Below, in pieces: positions 13,484 to 22,065 of a DNA stretch of 34,875 nt; within the stretch, counting starts at the first letter, position 1, and each line of letters starts with the position of its first letter. The notes under the pieces are model-generated. The model searched no databases and was not told the origin of the DNA. It saw nothing but the letters and a program-made list of their open reading frames with translations. This DNA is from Candidatus Saccharimonadota bacterium (GTDB lineage Bacteria; Patescibacteriota; Saccharimonadia; Saccharimonadales; Saccharimonadaceae), in the NCBI GenBank assembly GCA_017404685.1, contig JAFRBW010000008.1:1-34875 (forward strand), written 5' to 3'. The position numbers were made by a program, and so were the translations under genes.

Positions 13484-13560
13484 GGGTCGTGCCGTTCTCT
13501 TCCCCCCCCCAAATTTTTTTCTGACGAAAATATTTTGGGGGGTTACCTTCGAGCATCACC
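13484..13560. repeat. Palindromic element, copy 2 (intergenic, dnaK/pta-like)
   Basis: The 77 bp run from GGGTCGTGCC to GAGCATCACC. The core CCCCCCAAA/ATTTTGGGGGG encloses TTTTTC-TGAC-GAAAA. It matches copies 1 and 3 along its whole length. It lies between the dnaK stop and the -10 of the pta-like gene, the only copy outside a coding sequence. Confidence 0.75.
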
Positions 13561-13562
13561 TG

Positions 13563-15440
13563 TTACTTGTCGACTACTTCGCCTTCGGCTGGCTCGTCAT
13601 CGGACTTGTTGTCGGACTTTGGAGCGTCTTTTGATGCCTCTTGGTACATCTTGGCGCCGATTGGCATAATCTTGTCGGAAAGTTCCTTGGCGGCTTTTTC
13701 GAGAGAGTCTTTGTCGGCGGATTCGTCGGCTAATGTCTTTTTGGCTTCCTCGACAGCTTTCTTGATGGTTTCCTTGTCTTCGTCAGAAATCTTATCTTTG
13801 TACTCGTCTGGCATTTTTTCGGCTTGATAGATGGCAGTTTCGAGACGATTTCTGGCATCGACGGAGTCGCGCTTTTTCTTGTCTTCTTCGGCGTGGAGCT
13901 CGGCTTCTTTTTGAGCTTTTTCGATGTCTTCTTTAGACATATTGCCGGAGTTTTGAATCGTGATGGATTGCTCTTTGCCGGTGCCTTTGTCCTTTGCGGT
14001 GACATTTAGGATACCGTTAGCGTCGAGATTGAAAGTAACTTCGATCTGAGGAACGCCGCGCGGAGCTGGAGTGATGCCATCGAGAATGAAACGGCCGAGA
14101 GATTTGTTGTCGGCAGCGAATTCGCGCTCGCCTTGGAGAACGTGGATCTCTACTTGCGGCTGATTGTCGGAAGCGGTAGAGAAAACTTCGGACTTGGAAG
14201 TAGGAATGGTGGTGTTGCGGTTGATAAGTGGAGTACGAACGCCGCCCATGGTCTCGATACCGAGAGTGAGCGGGGTGACATCGAGGAGAAGAACATCCTT
14301 CACGTCGCCTTGGAGTACGCCGCCTTGGATGGCCGCACCGACAGCTACGACTTCGTCCGGGTTAACGCCCTGCATCGGGTCTTTCTTGAAAATGTTTTTG
14401 ACTTTTTCGACAACAGCTGGCATACGAGTCATACCGCCGACCATGACGATTTCGTCGATGTCGTTGGTACTGAGTTTTGCGTCTTTTAGAGCTTTCTCAA
14501 CTGGGCTGGCAAGACGATCGAGCAGAGGAGCAACAAGCTCTTCGAGTTTGGCGCGAGTAAGGGTGAACTCGAAATGCTTTGGACCATCGGCATCGGCGGA
14601 AAGGAATGGAAGATTGATGTCGGTGGAAGTGGAGCTGCTGAGCTCCTTCTTGGCTTTTTCGGCTTCGTCTTTGACGCGCTGCATAGCGGCGGCGTCGTTT
14701 CTGATGTCGATGCCGGAATCTTTTTTGAATTCATCGACGAGGAAGTTGACGATGATGTTGTCAAAGTCTTCACCGCCGAGATGTGTGTCGCCGTTTGTGG
14801 ACATTACTTCGAAGACGCCATCGCCGAGCTCAAGGATGCTAACATCAAAAGTGCCACCACCGAGGTCGAAAACGACGATTTTTTCGTCTTTTTTGGACTC
14901 GAGGCCATAAGCCAAGGCTGCGGCGGTAGGTTCGTTAATGATACGCTTGACTTCTAGGCCAGCGATTTTGCCGGCGTCCTTGGTGGCTTGGCGCTGAGAA
15001 TCATCGAAATAAGCCGGGACGGTGATGATGGCTTCGGTGACTTTTTCGCCGAGGAAAGCTTCGGCGTCGGCCTTGATTTTGCTAAGAACCATGGCGCTGA
15101 TTTCTTCTGGCGTGTATTCTTTGCCATCCATTTCTACGGCAACACCATGGCCTTTTTTGACGATTTTGTATGGGCTGATTTCGAGGTCGCGCTGAACTTC
15201 GGCATCGTCAAACTTGCGGCCGATGAGACGCTTGATGCCATAAATAGTGTTTTTTGGATTGGTGACGCGTTGGCGCTGGGCGACTTTACCAACGAGGCGC
15301 TCGCCTTTTTTGGTGACGGCAACTACCGATGGGGTAGTGCGGTCGCCTTCGGCGTTAGTGATAACTTCTGGTTTGCCGGCAACCATGTAAGCGAATGCTG
15401 AGTTGGTAGTGCCGAGATCAATTCCGATGATTTTTGACAT
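13563..15440 (-). CDS. dnaK: Chaperone DnaK (Hsp70)
   Basis: Length is 625 aa. This ATP-driven cytoplasmic chaperone has a nucleotide-binding domain at 1-380 ([38 protein letters not shown]) and a substrate domain with [14 protein letters not shown], followed by a helical lid and a Lys/Asp-rich tail ending GEVVDK. AAAAGGAG precedes ATG. Two CIRCE operators bracket the promoter, so it is expected to be repressed by HrcA. grpE, dnaJ and hrcA are not adjacent. Confidence 0.98.
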   Translation of the reverse strand: MSKIIGIDLGTTNSAFAYMVAGKPEVITNAEGDRTTPSVVAVTKKGERLVGKVAQRQRVTNPKNTIYGIKRLIGRKFDDAEVQRDLEISPYKIVKKGHGVAVEMDGKEYTPEEISAMVLSKIKADAEAFLGEKVTEAIITVPAYFDDSQRQATKDAGKIAGLEVKRIINEPTAAALAYGLESKKDEKIVVFDLGGGTFDVSILELGDGVFEVMSTNGDTHLGGEDFDNIIVNFLVDEFKKDSGIDIRNDAAAMQRVKDEAEKAKKELSSSTSTDINLPFLSADADGPKHFEFTLTRAKLEELVAPLLDRLASPVEKALKDAKLSTNDIDEIVMVGGMTRMPAVVEKVKNIFKKDPMQGVNPDEVVAVGAAIQGGVLQGDVKDVLLLDVTPLTLGIETMGGVRTPLINRNTTIPTSKSEVFSTASDNQPQVEIHVLQGEREFAADNKSLGRFILDGITPAPRGVPQIEVTFNLDANGILNVTAKDKGTGKEQSITIQNSGNMSKEDIEKAQKEAELHAEEDKKKRDSVDARNRLETAIYQAEKMPDEYKDKISDEDKETIKKAVEEAKKTLADESADKDSLEKAAKELSDKIMPIGAKMYQEASKDAPKSDNKSDDEPAEGEVVDK

Positions 15441-15455
15441 AATTTTACTCCTTTT

Positions 15456-15482
15456 CTAGCACTCGTAGTGTGAGAGTGCTAA
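15456..15482. promoter_or_regulatory. CIRCE operator 1 (HrcA site), between the dnaK -10 and its ATG
   Basis: CTAGCACTC-N9-GAGTGCTAA, a match to the consensus TTAGCACTC-N9-GAGTGCTAA with one substitution. It lies 15-41 bp before the dnaK start, in the transcribed leader. Confidence 0.95.
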
Positions 15483-15492
15483 TCTACTCTCT

Positions 15493-15521
15493 ATTGTAGC
15501 AAACTAGCACTCCTTTGTCAA
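15493..15521 (-). promoter_or_regulatory. dnaK promoter, TTGACA-17-TACAAT
   Basis: On the minus strand TTGACA (15521-15516) and TACAAT (15498-15493) are 17 nt apart. The -35 falls in the 9-nt spacer of CIRCE 2 and CIRCE 1 begins 11 bp beyond the -10, so HrcA could block both polymerase binding and clearance. Confidence 0.92.
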
Positions 15522-15530
15522 GAGTGCTAG
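15504..15530. promoter_or_regulatory. CIRCE operator 2 (HrcA site), overlapping the dnaK -35
   Basis: CTAGCACTC-N9-GAGTGCTAG, perfectly symmetric arms. The centre-to-centre distance from CIRCE 1 is 48 bp. HrcA itself is not encoded in this window. Confidence 0.95.
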
Positions 15531-15554
15531 AACTGGGGTGGAGCTTAATTTTGA

Positions 15555-15965
15555 TTAGAGTTTTTCGGATTTTTCGGATTTTTTGTCTTTAAGGCGGTTG
15601 AGGCGGTTCATGCCTTTGATAATCATGAAGATGACCCAAGCGATAATGAGGAATTGGAGAACGTTCTGGAGGAAGGCGCCGTAGCGGATTTCGGCGGCTT
15701 CGCCGGTGCCGATCCAGCGGGGGATGGTGAGGGTGAGGTTGGTGAAATCGACGCCGCCGCAGATGAGGCCGACAATTGGCATGATGAGATCATTGACGAG
15801 GGAATTGACTATGGCGGTGAAAGCGCCGCCTACGGCAACACCTACGGCGAGATCGACGACGGAGCCGCGATTGATGAATTCGATGAATTCTTTTCTGAAA
15901 CCGCCGCTTTTTTCTTTGACGGATTTGGCTTTTTCTTTGATGTCTTTAACTTTAGTTTTATCCAT
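15555..15965 (-). CDS. mscL: Large-conductance mechanosensitive channel MscL
   Basis: Length is 136 aa, the usual size. It is a homopentameric inner-membrane pore that opens under osmotic downshock. [20 protein letters not shown] is the amphipathic N-terminal helix leading into TM1 ([20 protein letters not shown], with the glycine-rich constriction), IMPIVGL follows, then a periplasmic loop and TM2 (about 98-118), and a Lys/Glu-rich cytoplasmic bundle. AAAGGA lies 5 nt before ATG. It is probably co-transcribed with the gene at 15976-16590. Confidence 0.97.
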   Translation of the reverse strand: MDKTKVKDIKEKAKSVKEKSGGFRKEFIEFINRGSVVDLAVGVAVGGAFTAIVNSLVNDLIMPIVGLICGGVDFTNLTLTIPRWIGTGEAAEIRYGAFLQNVLQFLIIAWVIFMIIKGMNRLNRLKDKKSEKSEKL

Positions 15966-15975
15966 AATTATCCTT

Positions 15976-16590
15976 TCATTTGGTTTCTGAGAAATCGTTA
16001 AACTTGTCGTAAAGATTGCTCAGACTAGAATAAGAGTCACCGAGGACGGATTTTAATGATGTGTCTTCGGTGGCGTTATAGATGGCGGATTCTTCGCCAA
16101 GGAGGAGGGAGATCTCGTAGGCCATTTTGCGGGCATAGATGCGATCTAGGATGCCGTTGATTTTGGCGCTTTTAAGATCGGATTCGAGAGAGTCGCGGTT
16201 TAAATCGGCCTCGCTTTTTAGGCCGGCGGGGACGCTACCGTTATCGTAACCGTAAACGGCGGTGAGATAGGAGGTGAGATCGCGGCTGGTGTTTGACAAA
16301 ATAGAGGAGAGGGAAGCGGAGGAGGAACGGAGGTCGGAAGACTTGACGCTAGGCTGGAAGTCGGAAATGATGGTGGATGTGTTGTCTAGGTGGAGCTTTA
16401 GGGCGATGGCTTGGTCTTTGAGGCTGGTACTACCGGAAGTGAGGATTGAACCGAAAATTAGTATGACAATGGTAAGCCCGGTGAGAATGCCGATGATTTT
16501 GACGGCGGGAGTTTTTAGGAAAGTGCCTTTTGATTTTTTGGCGGGGCGGGAGTTTAATGAGATTTGTTTAAGATATTCTTTGTTATCCAT
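15976..16590 (-). CDS. Hypothetical single-pass membrane protein
   Basis: Length is 204 aa. A basic N-terminus ([12 protein letters not shown]) precedes one membrane helix at about 31-52 ([19 protein letters not shown]). The rest is an extracytoplasmic Ser/Leu/Asp-rich helical region rich in [11 protein letters not shown]-like stretches, suggesting a coiled or four-helix fold. I do not recognise the family. It is divergent from dnaG, sharing a symmetric promoter, and precedes mscL in the same direction by about 10 nt, so a link to envelope tension or osmotic stress is possible but unproven. Confidence 0.8.
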   Translation of the reverse strand: MDNKEYLKQISLNSRPAKKSKGTFLKTPAVKIIGILTGLTIVILIFGSILTSGSTSLKDQAIALKLHLDNTSTIISDFQPSVKSSDLRSSSASLSSILSNTSRDLTSYLTAVYGYDNGSVPAGLKSEADLNRDSLESDLKSAKINGILDRIYARKMAYEISLLLGEESAIYNATEDTSLKSVLGDSYSSLSNLYDKFNDFSETK

Positions 16591-16592
16591 GA

Positions 16593-16605
16593 TATAATAA
16601 TTATA
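16593..16605. promoter_or_regulatory. Perfectly palindromic bidirectional -10 (TATAATAATTATA)
   Basis: TATAAT at 16593-16598 (+) and at 16605-16600 (-) share a single central A. Each hexamer ends 9 nt before its own ATG (dnaG at 16608; minus gene at 16590), so both mRNAs would have leaders of about 2-3 nt. Only one polymerase could open this DNA at a time, so the two genes should compete. Confidence 0.82.
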
Positions 16606-16607
16606 GC

Positions 16608-18248
16608 ATGTATGAGGCGAAGGAGGAAATTAAATCTCGGCTGGCGATTGAAGATGTGGTGGGCCAGTATGTGGAGCTGAAAAGGGCTGGTCGGAATCTG
16701 AAAGGGCATTCGCCCTGGGGTGTTGATAAAACGCCGAGTTTTATGGTGTCGCCGGAGAAGGGGATTTGGCATGATTTTTCGGCGAATAAGGGGGGTGATA
16801 TTTTTACTTTCGTGATGGAAGTGGAGGGGATTACTTTTCGGGAGGCGATGGAGAAATTGGCGGCGCAAGCGGGGGTGGATCTTACGAGATATACTGGTGG
16901 TGATCCGCAAGTAACGAAGCGGAAATTGCGAGCAAAAGAGGCGCTGGAATTAGCGGCGAAGTATTATCAGGCGTGCTTGGTGCGAAATAAAAATGTGTGT
17001 GAATATGTGTTTTACAAGCGGAACTTGAATCGGAAAACGGTGGCGGAGTTTCGGATTGGATATTCGCCGGTATCGGGGAAGGCGTTAATTGAAGTTTTGA
17101 AGAAACGAGGTTTTACGGAACAAGAGCTGGATAATGCGGGGCTTCTTAATCGGTTTAAATCGGATATGTTTCGCGACCGGATGATGGTGCCGTTTATTGA
17201 TACGGGTGGAAATGTGATCGGGTTTACGGCGCGGGTGATTGGAAAAGGTGAACCGAAATACCTGAATACGCAGGAGACGATTTTGTTTAATAAATCACGG
17301 TTTGTGTTTGGACTTTTTAATGCGAAGGAAGCGATAAGGCAGAGCGGATTTGTGGTGATTGTGGAAGGGAATATGGATGTGATATCTTCGCATCAAGCGG
17401 GGGTGAAGGAGGCAGTGGCGACAAGTGGGACGGCGATGACGGAGCAGCATCTCAAAATGTTGTCGAGGCTGACTTCAGATATTCGGCTGGCGTATGATGG
17501 CGATGCGGCGGGGGTGAAGGCAACGGAGCGAGCGATTATGCTGGCAGGGGACCTTGGGATTGATATTACGGTGATTTCTAATTATCATGGGGCGAAAGAT
17601 CCGGATGAATTGATCCAGAAAGATCCTTTGCTTTGGCAAAAGGCGGTGAAAGAGCGGGTGCCGGCGGTGGAATGGTTGCTTACGAAATATGAAGAAAATT
17701 TGAATCTGAGATTTGCGCCGGATAAGAAAAAGTATTCGGATGTGGCGCTGAAACTTTTGTCTTATGTGAAAGACGAAGTGGAACGGGCGAGTTATGAGGA
17801 GAAAGTGGCGCGAAAATTGGGAGTGGAGGTGGCAATTTTGCGCGAAAAAGGCGATCGGTTGACGCAGAAAATTGAGGAAGAAGCGGCGAAGAGATTTCTG
17901 AAAAAACCAAAGACGGAGGCGAAGCCGGATCACATAAAGAAGCTGGAAGATACGCTGCTCGCTCTCAAAATCTATGGTGGAATTACGAAGACGCAAATTG
18001 CGCTAGACGTGCCGGAGGATGAAACGAGGCTGGATGAGCTAGAGATGATTTTTGCGAGCGAGCAGGAGGCTAGCGGGGGGGCTGATTATGAAAAAATTGC
18101 GGCGGAACTTTGGCAAAGATACGAAACTGAAGTGAACAAGCAGAAGATTTTTGAGCTTAATGCGAAACTTGCGGAGATGGATGATGACGATCCGGAATAT
18201 GAAAAAGTTTTGATGGAAATTCGGGACTTGCAAAATCCGATAAAATAG
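16608..18248 (+). CDS. dnaG: DNA primase DnaG with ligand-less zinc domain
   Basis: Length is 546 aa. It synthesises RNA primers at the replication fork. Residues 1-90 align with the CHC2 zinc-ribbon domain ([33 protein letters not shown]). The usual CPFH is replaced by SPWG (35-38) and the CFGC pair by DFSANKGG, so none of the four zinc ligands remains. The Toprim domain (about 245-320) keeps [19 protein letters not shown] and AYDGDAAG, the catalytic acidic residues. The C-terminal DnaB-binding region is divergent and coiled. The promoter is the palindrome at 16593-16605. rpoD follows, the classic dnaG-rpoD order. Confidence 0.93.
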   Translation: MYEAKEEIKSRLAIEDVVGQYVELKRAGRNLKGHSPWGVDKTPSFMVSPEKGIWHDFSANKGGDIFTFVMEVEGITFREAMEKLAAQAGVDLTRYTGGDPQVTKRKLRAKEALELAAKYYQACLVRNKNVCEYVFYKRNLNRKTVAEFRIGYSPVSGKALIEVLKKRGFTEQELDNAGLLNRFKSDMFRDRMMVPFIDTGGNVIGFTARVIGKGEPKYLNTQETILFNKSRFVFGLFNAKEAIRQSGFVVIVEGNMDVISSHQAGVKEAVATSGTAMTEQHLKMLSRLTSDIRLAYDGDAAGVKATERAIMLAGDLGIDITVISNYHGAKDPDELIQKDPLLWQKAVKERVPAVEWLLTKYEENLNLRFAPDKKKYSDVALKLLSYVKDEVERASYEEKVARKLGVEVAILREKGDRLTQKIEEEAAKRFLKKPKTEAKPDHIKKLEDTLLALKIYGGITKTQIALDVPEDETRLDELEMIFASEQEASGGADYEKIAAELWQRYETEVNKQKIFELNAKLAEMDDDDPEYEKVLMEIRDLQNPIK

Positions 18249-18250
18249 TC

Positions 18251-18256
18251 TATACT
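18251..18256 (+). promoter_or_regulatory. -10 element of rpoD
   Basis: TATACT lies 2 nt after the dnaG stop and 8 nt before ATG 18265. No Shine-Dalgarno is seen, so a near-leaderless rpoD mRNA is likely in addition to read-through from dnaG. Confidence 0.6.
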
Positions 18257-18264
18257 TAGATGTA

Positions 18265-19236
18265 ATGAGCTCGAATGATGATATTTTGAACGTGAAGGAT
18301 TTGGCATTTGATTTTGATGAGCCAGAGACTGACGATCTTGAAAACGAAGAAGAATTTAGTGACGAAGATCTCGCGATTACGGCTGAGAACGTGGATGCGT
18401 TTGCGGACGATTCGGTGAGGTTGTATCTTCGCGAGATTGGAAAGATACCGCTACTTAGCCCGGAAGAAGAAGCGGATCTAGCGGCTCGCATCGTGAAAGG
18501 CGATAAGGAAGCCAAGAAAAAGATGGTGGAGTCTAACATGCGGCTGGTGGTGTCGATTGCGAAGCGATATGGTGGGCGAGGGCTAGATTTTTTGGATTTG
18601 ATTCAGGAAGGAAATACGGGACTTCTTCGCGCGGTGGAGAAATTTGATCCGGGGAAAGGGTTTAAGTTTTCTACTTATGCAACTTGGTGGGTAAGGCAGG
18701 CGATTACGCGGGCGATTGCGGACCAGGCGCGGACGATTCGGATTCCGGTGCATATGGTGGAGACGATTAATAAGGTGCTACGGACGACCCGGAAGCTCAC
18801 GACGGAGCTAAATCGCGAGCCGACTAATGAGGAAATTGCGGAAGAGCTGGGGCTGGATCCTGAGAAGATTGATTATGTGATGCGGATTAAGCAGGATATT
18901 GCGTCTTTGGATGCATCGGTGGGGCGTGAAGGTGATGACGAGGATTCGGTGCTGGGGGATTTTGTGGAAGACGAAGAGCGAGATTCGCCAGAGGAATCAG
19001 CAGCGAACCAGATTCTTAAAGAGCAACTTTCGGAGATTATTGCGACGCTGACGGATCGCGAACAGAAGATTATCCGGCTGCGGTTTGGGATTGGTGGTGG
19101 AAGGCCGCACACGCTTGAGGAAGTGGGCAATGAGTTTGATGTGACGAGAGAGCGGATTCGTCAGATTGAGGCGAAGGCGCTGTCGAAGTTGCGTAAGAAT
19201 AAGGATACAAAAAAGTTGCACGAATATCTAAAATAG
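18265..19236 (+). CDS. rpoD: RNA polymerase sigma factor RpoD (sigma-70)
   Basis: Length is 323 aa, short because region 1.1 is almost absent. Region 1.2 is [20 protein letters not shown]. Region 2 includes [19 protein letters not shown] and [13 protein letters not shown], which recognise and melt the -10. Region 3 ([12 protein letters not shown]) and region 4 ([34 protein letters not shown]), which contacts the -35, follow. As the only sigma factor here it presumably reads the extended -10 promoters seen across the window. Confidence 0.97.
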   Translation: MSSNDDILNVKDLAFDFDEPETDDLENEEEFSDEDLAITAENVDAFADDSVRLYLREIGKIPLLSPEEEADLAARIVKGDKEAKKKMVESNMRLVVSIAKRYGGRGLDFLDLIQEGNTGLLRAVEKFDPGKGFKFSTYATWWVRQAITRAIADQARTIRIPVHMVETINKVLRTTRKLTTELNREPTNEEIAEELGLDPEKIDYVMRIKQDIASLDASVGREGDDEDSVLGDFVEDEERDSPEESAANQILKEQLSEIIATLTDREQKIIRLRFGIGGGRPHTLEEVGNEFDVTRERIRQIEAKALSKLRKNKDTKKLHEYLK

Positions 19237-19245
19237 GAGTTATAT

Positions 19246-19671
19246 ATGAAAAAGGTTATTGCGGCGATTATGTCATTAGTATTAAGCTTCACGGCGGTGG
19301 TGCCGGTGAGTGCTGAGAGCGGTGCGAGCGCCGTGAGTAGCACTATGCCAGTTGATGCTGCATTGGTGGTGGACTCGGCGGAGACTTTTGCGGTAAATAC
19401 TGCGATTATTCAAGGATGTAATAGTGATGATGGCGAGAAGAATATCAAGTGCGTCCTGAAGATCGTGCTGGATGTTTTGACTGTGGCGCTTGGTGTGGTG
19501 GCGTCAATTGGTATTGCGGTTTCTGGTATTCAGTATCTTACTGCTGGCGGCAATGAGGAGAGAACGCGGAAGTCGAAGCGGCGGATTTTTGAGATTGTGA
19601 TTGGAATTGTAGCATATCTTTTGATTTATGCGGCGCTTAATTGGTTAATTCCGGATTTTCAGGGAGTTTAG
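19246..19671 (+). CDS. TrbC/VirB2-like pilin-type membrane protein
   Basis: Length is 141 aa. TAGGAG precedes ATG by 6 nt and includes the rpoD stop. Residues 1-24 are a signal peptide with likely cleavage after VSA (VVPVSAES). Two C-terminal membrane helices (about 70-100 and 113-133) flank SGIQYLTAGGNEERTRKSKR, the short polar loop typical of TrbC/VirB2 type IV secretion pilins. Similar proteins are common in Patescibacteria. No VirB4/VirB6 neighbours are seen in this window. Confidence 0.75.
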   Translation: MKKVIAAIMSLVLSFTAVVPVSAESGASAVSSTMPVDAALVVDSAETFAVNTAIIQGCNSDDGEKNIKCVLKIVLDVLTVALGVVASIGIAVSGIQYLTAGGNEERTRKSKRRIFEIVIGIVAYLLIYAALNWLIPDFQGV

Positions 19672-19679
19672 CCGATTTT

Positions 19680-20672
19680 ATGCAAAGATTACTCGTGGTT
19701 TACAACCCGAATTCATCACAATATGTGCATGTGAAGGCTGAAGTTTTGGCACGAGTGAATGAACTTGCTGGAACGATGGTGGGAAAGTTTGCGATTTCTA
19801 AAATTGGGTTTGATGCAAATGTGAAGAAACTCGCGCGAGTGATTTGCGATGGGGATGTGGTGATGGCGGCGGGTGGAGATGCGACGGCGGCGATTACGGC
19901 GAATGCGATACTTCATTCCGATAAGAAAGTGGAGTTTATGGTTTTGCCATATGGGAACTTTAATGATCTAGCGAGGACATTGGGATATAGCGGGCGGGGA
20001 TTGAGTGTTTCTGGGCGGGTCCTGCCGCTCTCTTCCCCCAAAATTTTTTCTGAAGAAAAAAGTTTTGGGGATCCCCCTTCGAGCGTCGCCCGCCCGAAGC
20101 CTATTTCCCGTTCATTCTATCCTCTCGAGATTTACGTTGATGGGGAGTTTTGGCGGTATGCGACGTGCTACGTAACGATTGGGATGACGGCGGAGGCGGT
20201 GCCGATTTTTGATGATCCGAAAATTCGGAAAAAGATGCAAGAAGGGCACAAAAGTTCTTGGCGGTCGTATTTGCAACTTGTGAAATGGTATTTTAAGAAT
20301 CGGAGGAAGAAAGAGTTTTTGCCGAGGTTTTCTTTGAATGGAGTTTTGCAGAAAAAAGGTATGAGTGACTATGCGGCGGTGAATGGGAAATCGATGAGCA
20401 GAGTGATGAAAGGTGGAGAAGATTATTTGAAGAAAAAAGAGTTTCGGTCGATGACGGAGAAGACGGTGTCGTTTTTGAGACTTTTTGTGTTGATGGCGAA
20501 AAGTATTTTGGTGCGAGTGCCGGGGCATGAAACGAATGGCGATGTTTTGGAATTTGTAGAGCCGGCGACGGTGAGTCTGCAGGCGGAGGGGGAATATCAG
20601 ACTTTTGAAAATGTCAAGAAGATTGAAGTGAGGAAAGGAAAAAAATGTCTGAAGGTGATAGAAAATCGTTAG
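19680..20672 (+). CDS. Diacylglycerol/lipid kinase family protein (YegS/BmrU-like)
   Basis: Length is 330 aa from ATG 19680, where the conserved LLVVYNPNSS begins; the longer frame from 19641 adds residues overlapping the preceding gene. Family motifs are the phosphate-binding AAGGDATAAI (66-69 GDAT in place of the common GDGT) and LPYGNFNDLARTLG (89-102). The enzyme would transfer ATP phosphate to a lipid alcohol at the membrane. Residues about 112-139 are encoded by a palindromic element inserted after the NDLAR motif in frame, before LEIYVDGEFW. It overlaps the next gene by 28 nt. Confidence 0.78.
   Translation: MQRLLVVYNPNSSQYVHVKAEVLARVNELAGTMVGKFAISKIGFDANVKKLARVICDGDVVMAAGGDATAAITANAILHSDKKVEFMVLPYGNFNDLARTLGYSGRGLSVSGRVLPLSSPKIFSEEKSFGDPPSSVARPKPISRSFYPLEIYVDGEFWRYATCYVTIGMTAEAVPIFDDPKIRKKMQEGHKSSWRSYLQLVKWYFKNRRKKEFLPRFSLNGVLQKKGMSDYAAVNGKSMSRVMKGGEDYLKKKEFRSMTEKTVSFLRLFVLMAKSILVRVPGHETNGDVLEFVEPATVSLQAEGEYQTFENVKKIEVRKGKKCLKVIENR
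20013..20095. repeat. Palindromic element, copy 3 (inside the lipid kinase ORF)
   Basis: The 83 bp carry outer arms GGGCGGG/CCCGCCC and GCCGCTC/GAGCG. The core is CCCCAAAA/TTTTGGGG enclosing TTTTTTC-TGAA-GAAAAAA. It is read as GTC-CTG-CCG, one base out of phase with copy 1, yet stays open. Confidence 0.82.
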
Positions 20673-21448
20673 AAAAAATTGTGGCCTATATGAAGGCGCA
20701 TTGGCCGAGCCGGGTGAAAGACGAATGGCAAGTGGATCTAAGTGAATATCCTGAAATTGCGAAGAGAGTCGTGGCGGATTTTACAAATGGCAAGACGCGT
20801 GGGCAGATGTTTGTGAGAATCGCGGGACTTTCTGGTTCTGGTAAAACGACGCAACTTTTGCCGGCAACGGAGGCGTATTTTGAGGCGCGAGAGCTCTCGC
20901 CGGTCTTAGTGGCGGCGCGGAGATTTGTGGAATACCATCCGCATTATACGGAGATTTTGGATTTTTATGGAGAGGAAAATGTGCGGAAGATGACGGATGA
21001 GTTTAGCACGATTATGATGTTTTTGGTGTTAGTGGCTTTGATCCGGGCGGGATATGATATATTGCTGGATGTGACGCTGCTCGATCCGGCTATAGAGGGG
21101 CTTTTGATGGAAATGCTTGTAGAACAAAAATATGAGATATTGATGTTGATGATTGCAGTGTCGCCGGAGATTACGGAGAAACACCTTGGCAGTAGAAGTT
21201 GGCGGCATACGCGCGAGACGGAGCTGGAGTTTATTCGCGCGACAAAGGAGGCTCTGAGGTTTTATGCGGAAAAGTATGGTGATAAACGAATTGTGCTATG
21301 GAATACGTATGATACTTTGCCGATTTATGATGGCGCGATGAAAAATGCGGTTTCTACGTTTGAAAAGTATTCGGGGATTACGGAGGCGCCGGAGCATGAT
21401 GAAGATTTGCTAAGGGAAGCGAAGATTAGATATTTAAGGAAAATGTGA
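20645..21448 (+). CDS. Zeta toxin-like P-loop kinase
   Basis: Length is 267 aa. AGGAAAGGAA lies about 5 nt before ATG. RIAGLSGSGKTTQLLPA (58-74) is a Walker A loop. The following helix, the DEFSTIMMFLVLVALI region and DILLDVTLLDP match the zeta-toxin/UDP-GlcNAc kinase fold, followed by the basic RSWRHTRETE lid-like segment. Zeta kinases phosphorylate UDP-GlcNAc and block wall synthesis. No epsilon-like antitoxin gene is visible, and coupling to a lipid kinase and a methyltransferase suggests a metabolic rather than a toxin role. The substrate is unknown. Confidence 0.75.
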   Translation: MSEGDRKSLEKIVAYMKAHWPSRVKDEWQVDLSEYPEIAKRVVADFTNGKTRGQMFVRIAGLSGSGKTTQLLPATEAYFEARELSPVLVAARRFVEYHPHYTEILDFYGEENVRKMTDEFSTIMMFLVLVALIRAGYDILLDVTLLDPAIEGLLMEMLVEQKYEILMLMIAVSPEITEKHLGSRSWRHTRETELEFIRATKEALRFYAEKYGDKRIVLWNTYDTLPIYDGAMKNAVSTFEKYSGITEAPEHDEDLLREAKIRYLRKM

Positions 21449-22053
21449 TGGCGTTTCGTAATGATCAAGTTTCTGAAAAAGAAACGGAAAAGATTTTGGA
21501 ACTTGCGCGGGAGGCGCTTAAGGTAGAGGGGGATTTTGTGGAGTTTGGATGCTACGATGGCGATACATCGCTGGCGCTCGCATCTGAGATTGTTTCTGGG
21601 CGGGCCTTGTTGTCATCTTCGAATGTTTTTCGGCCGAAATTATATCTCTACGATTCGTTTGAAGGATTGCCGGAGAAGACGAACGAGGATGCGTCGGAAG
21701 TGGGGAGAGATTTTGTGAAGGGGGTGTTAAAAGTTTCTAGACGCGATGTGAAGGCAAGATTTCTTCGGGCGGGGTTGCCGGTACCGGTGATAAAGAAAGC
21801 GTGGTTTTCGGATTTGACGGATGCGGATGTGCCGGAGAAGATTGCTTTTGCGTTTTTAGATGGGGATTTGTACGAATCAATTAGAGATAGTCTGAAATTG
21901 GTCGAGAAGCACTTAGTGCCAGGGGCGATAATGGTGGTGCATGATTATGCGAATCCGGCGTTGCCTGGGGTGGCGAAGGCGGTAGATGAGTGGTTGCTAT
22001 ATAAAAATCTGAAGACGGCGTTTTGTCAGTCGATGATAGTGTTATATCTGTGA
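21448..22053 (+). CDS. TylF/MycF-type SAM-dependent methyltransferase
   Basis: Length is 201 aa. ATG 21448 overlaps the previous TGA (TGATG); a GTG one codon earlier is possible. GDFVEFGCYDGDTSLALASE is motif I for SAM binding. YDSFEGLPEKT is the family signature after strand 2. FLDGDLYESIRDSLKLVEKH and VVHDYANP match the metal- and substrate-site region of TylF macrocin O-methyltransferases, which methylate sugar hydroxyls. The target here is unknown. It ends the rpoD-pilin-lipid kinase-zeta-methyltransferase run; its TGA is part of the ruvB extended -10. Confidence 0.85.
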   Translation: MAFRNDQVSEKETEKILELAREALKVEGDFVEFGCYDGDTSLALASEIVSGRALLSSSNVFRPKLYLYDSFEGLPEKTNEDASEVGRDFVKGVLKVSRRDVKARFLRAGLPVPVIKKAWFSDLTDADVPEKIAFAFLDGDLYESIRDSLKLVEKHLVPGAIMVVHDYANPALPGVAKAVDEWLLYKNLKTAFCQSMIVLYL

Positions 22054-22059
22054 TATAAT
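22054..22059 (+). promoter_or_regulatory. Extended -10, leaderless start of ruvB
   Basis: CTGTGATATAAT followed by 6 nt and ATG 22066. The TGA of the extended -10 is the stop codon of the preceding methyltransferase. Confidence 0.8.
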
Positions 22060-22065
22060 AATGGT

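Noticed and set aside
20645-21448. Epsilon-zeta toxin-antitoxin module
   Set aside because: The kinase resembles zeta proteins, but no small antitoxin gene is adjacent and the gene is embedded in a metabolic-looking coupled cluster.
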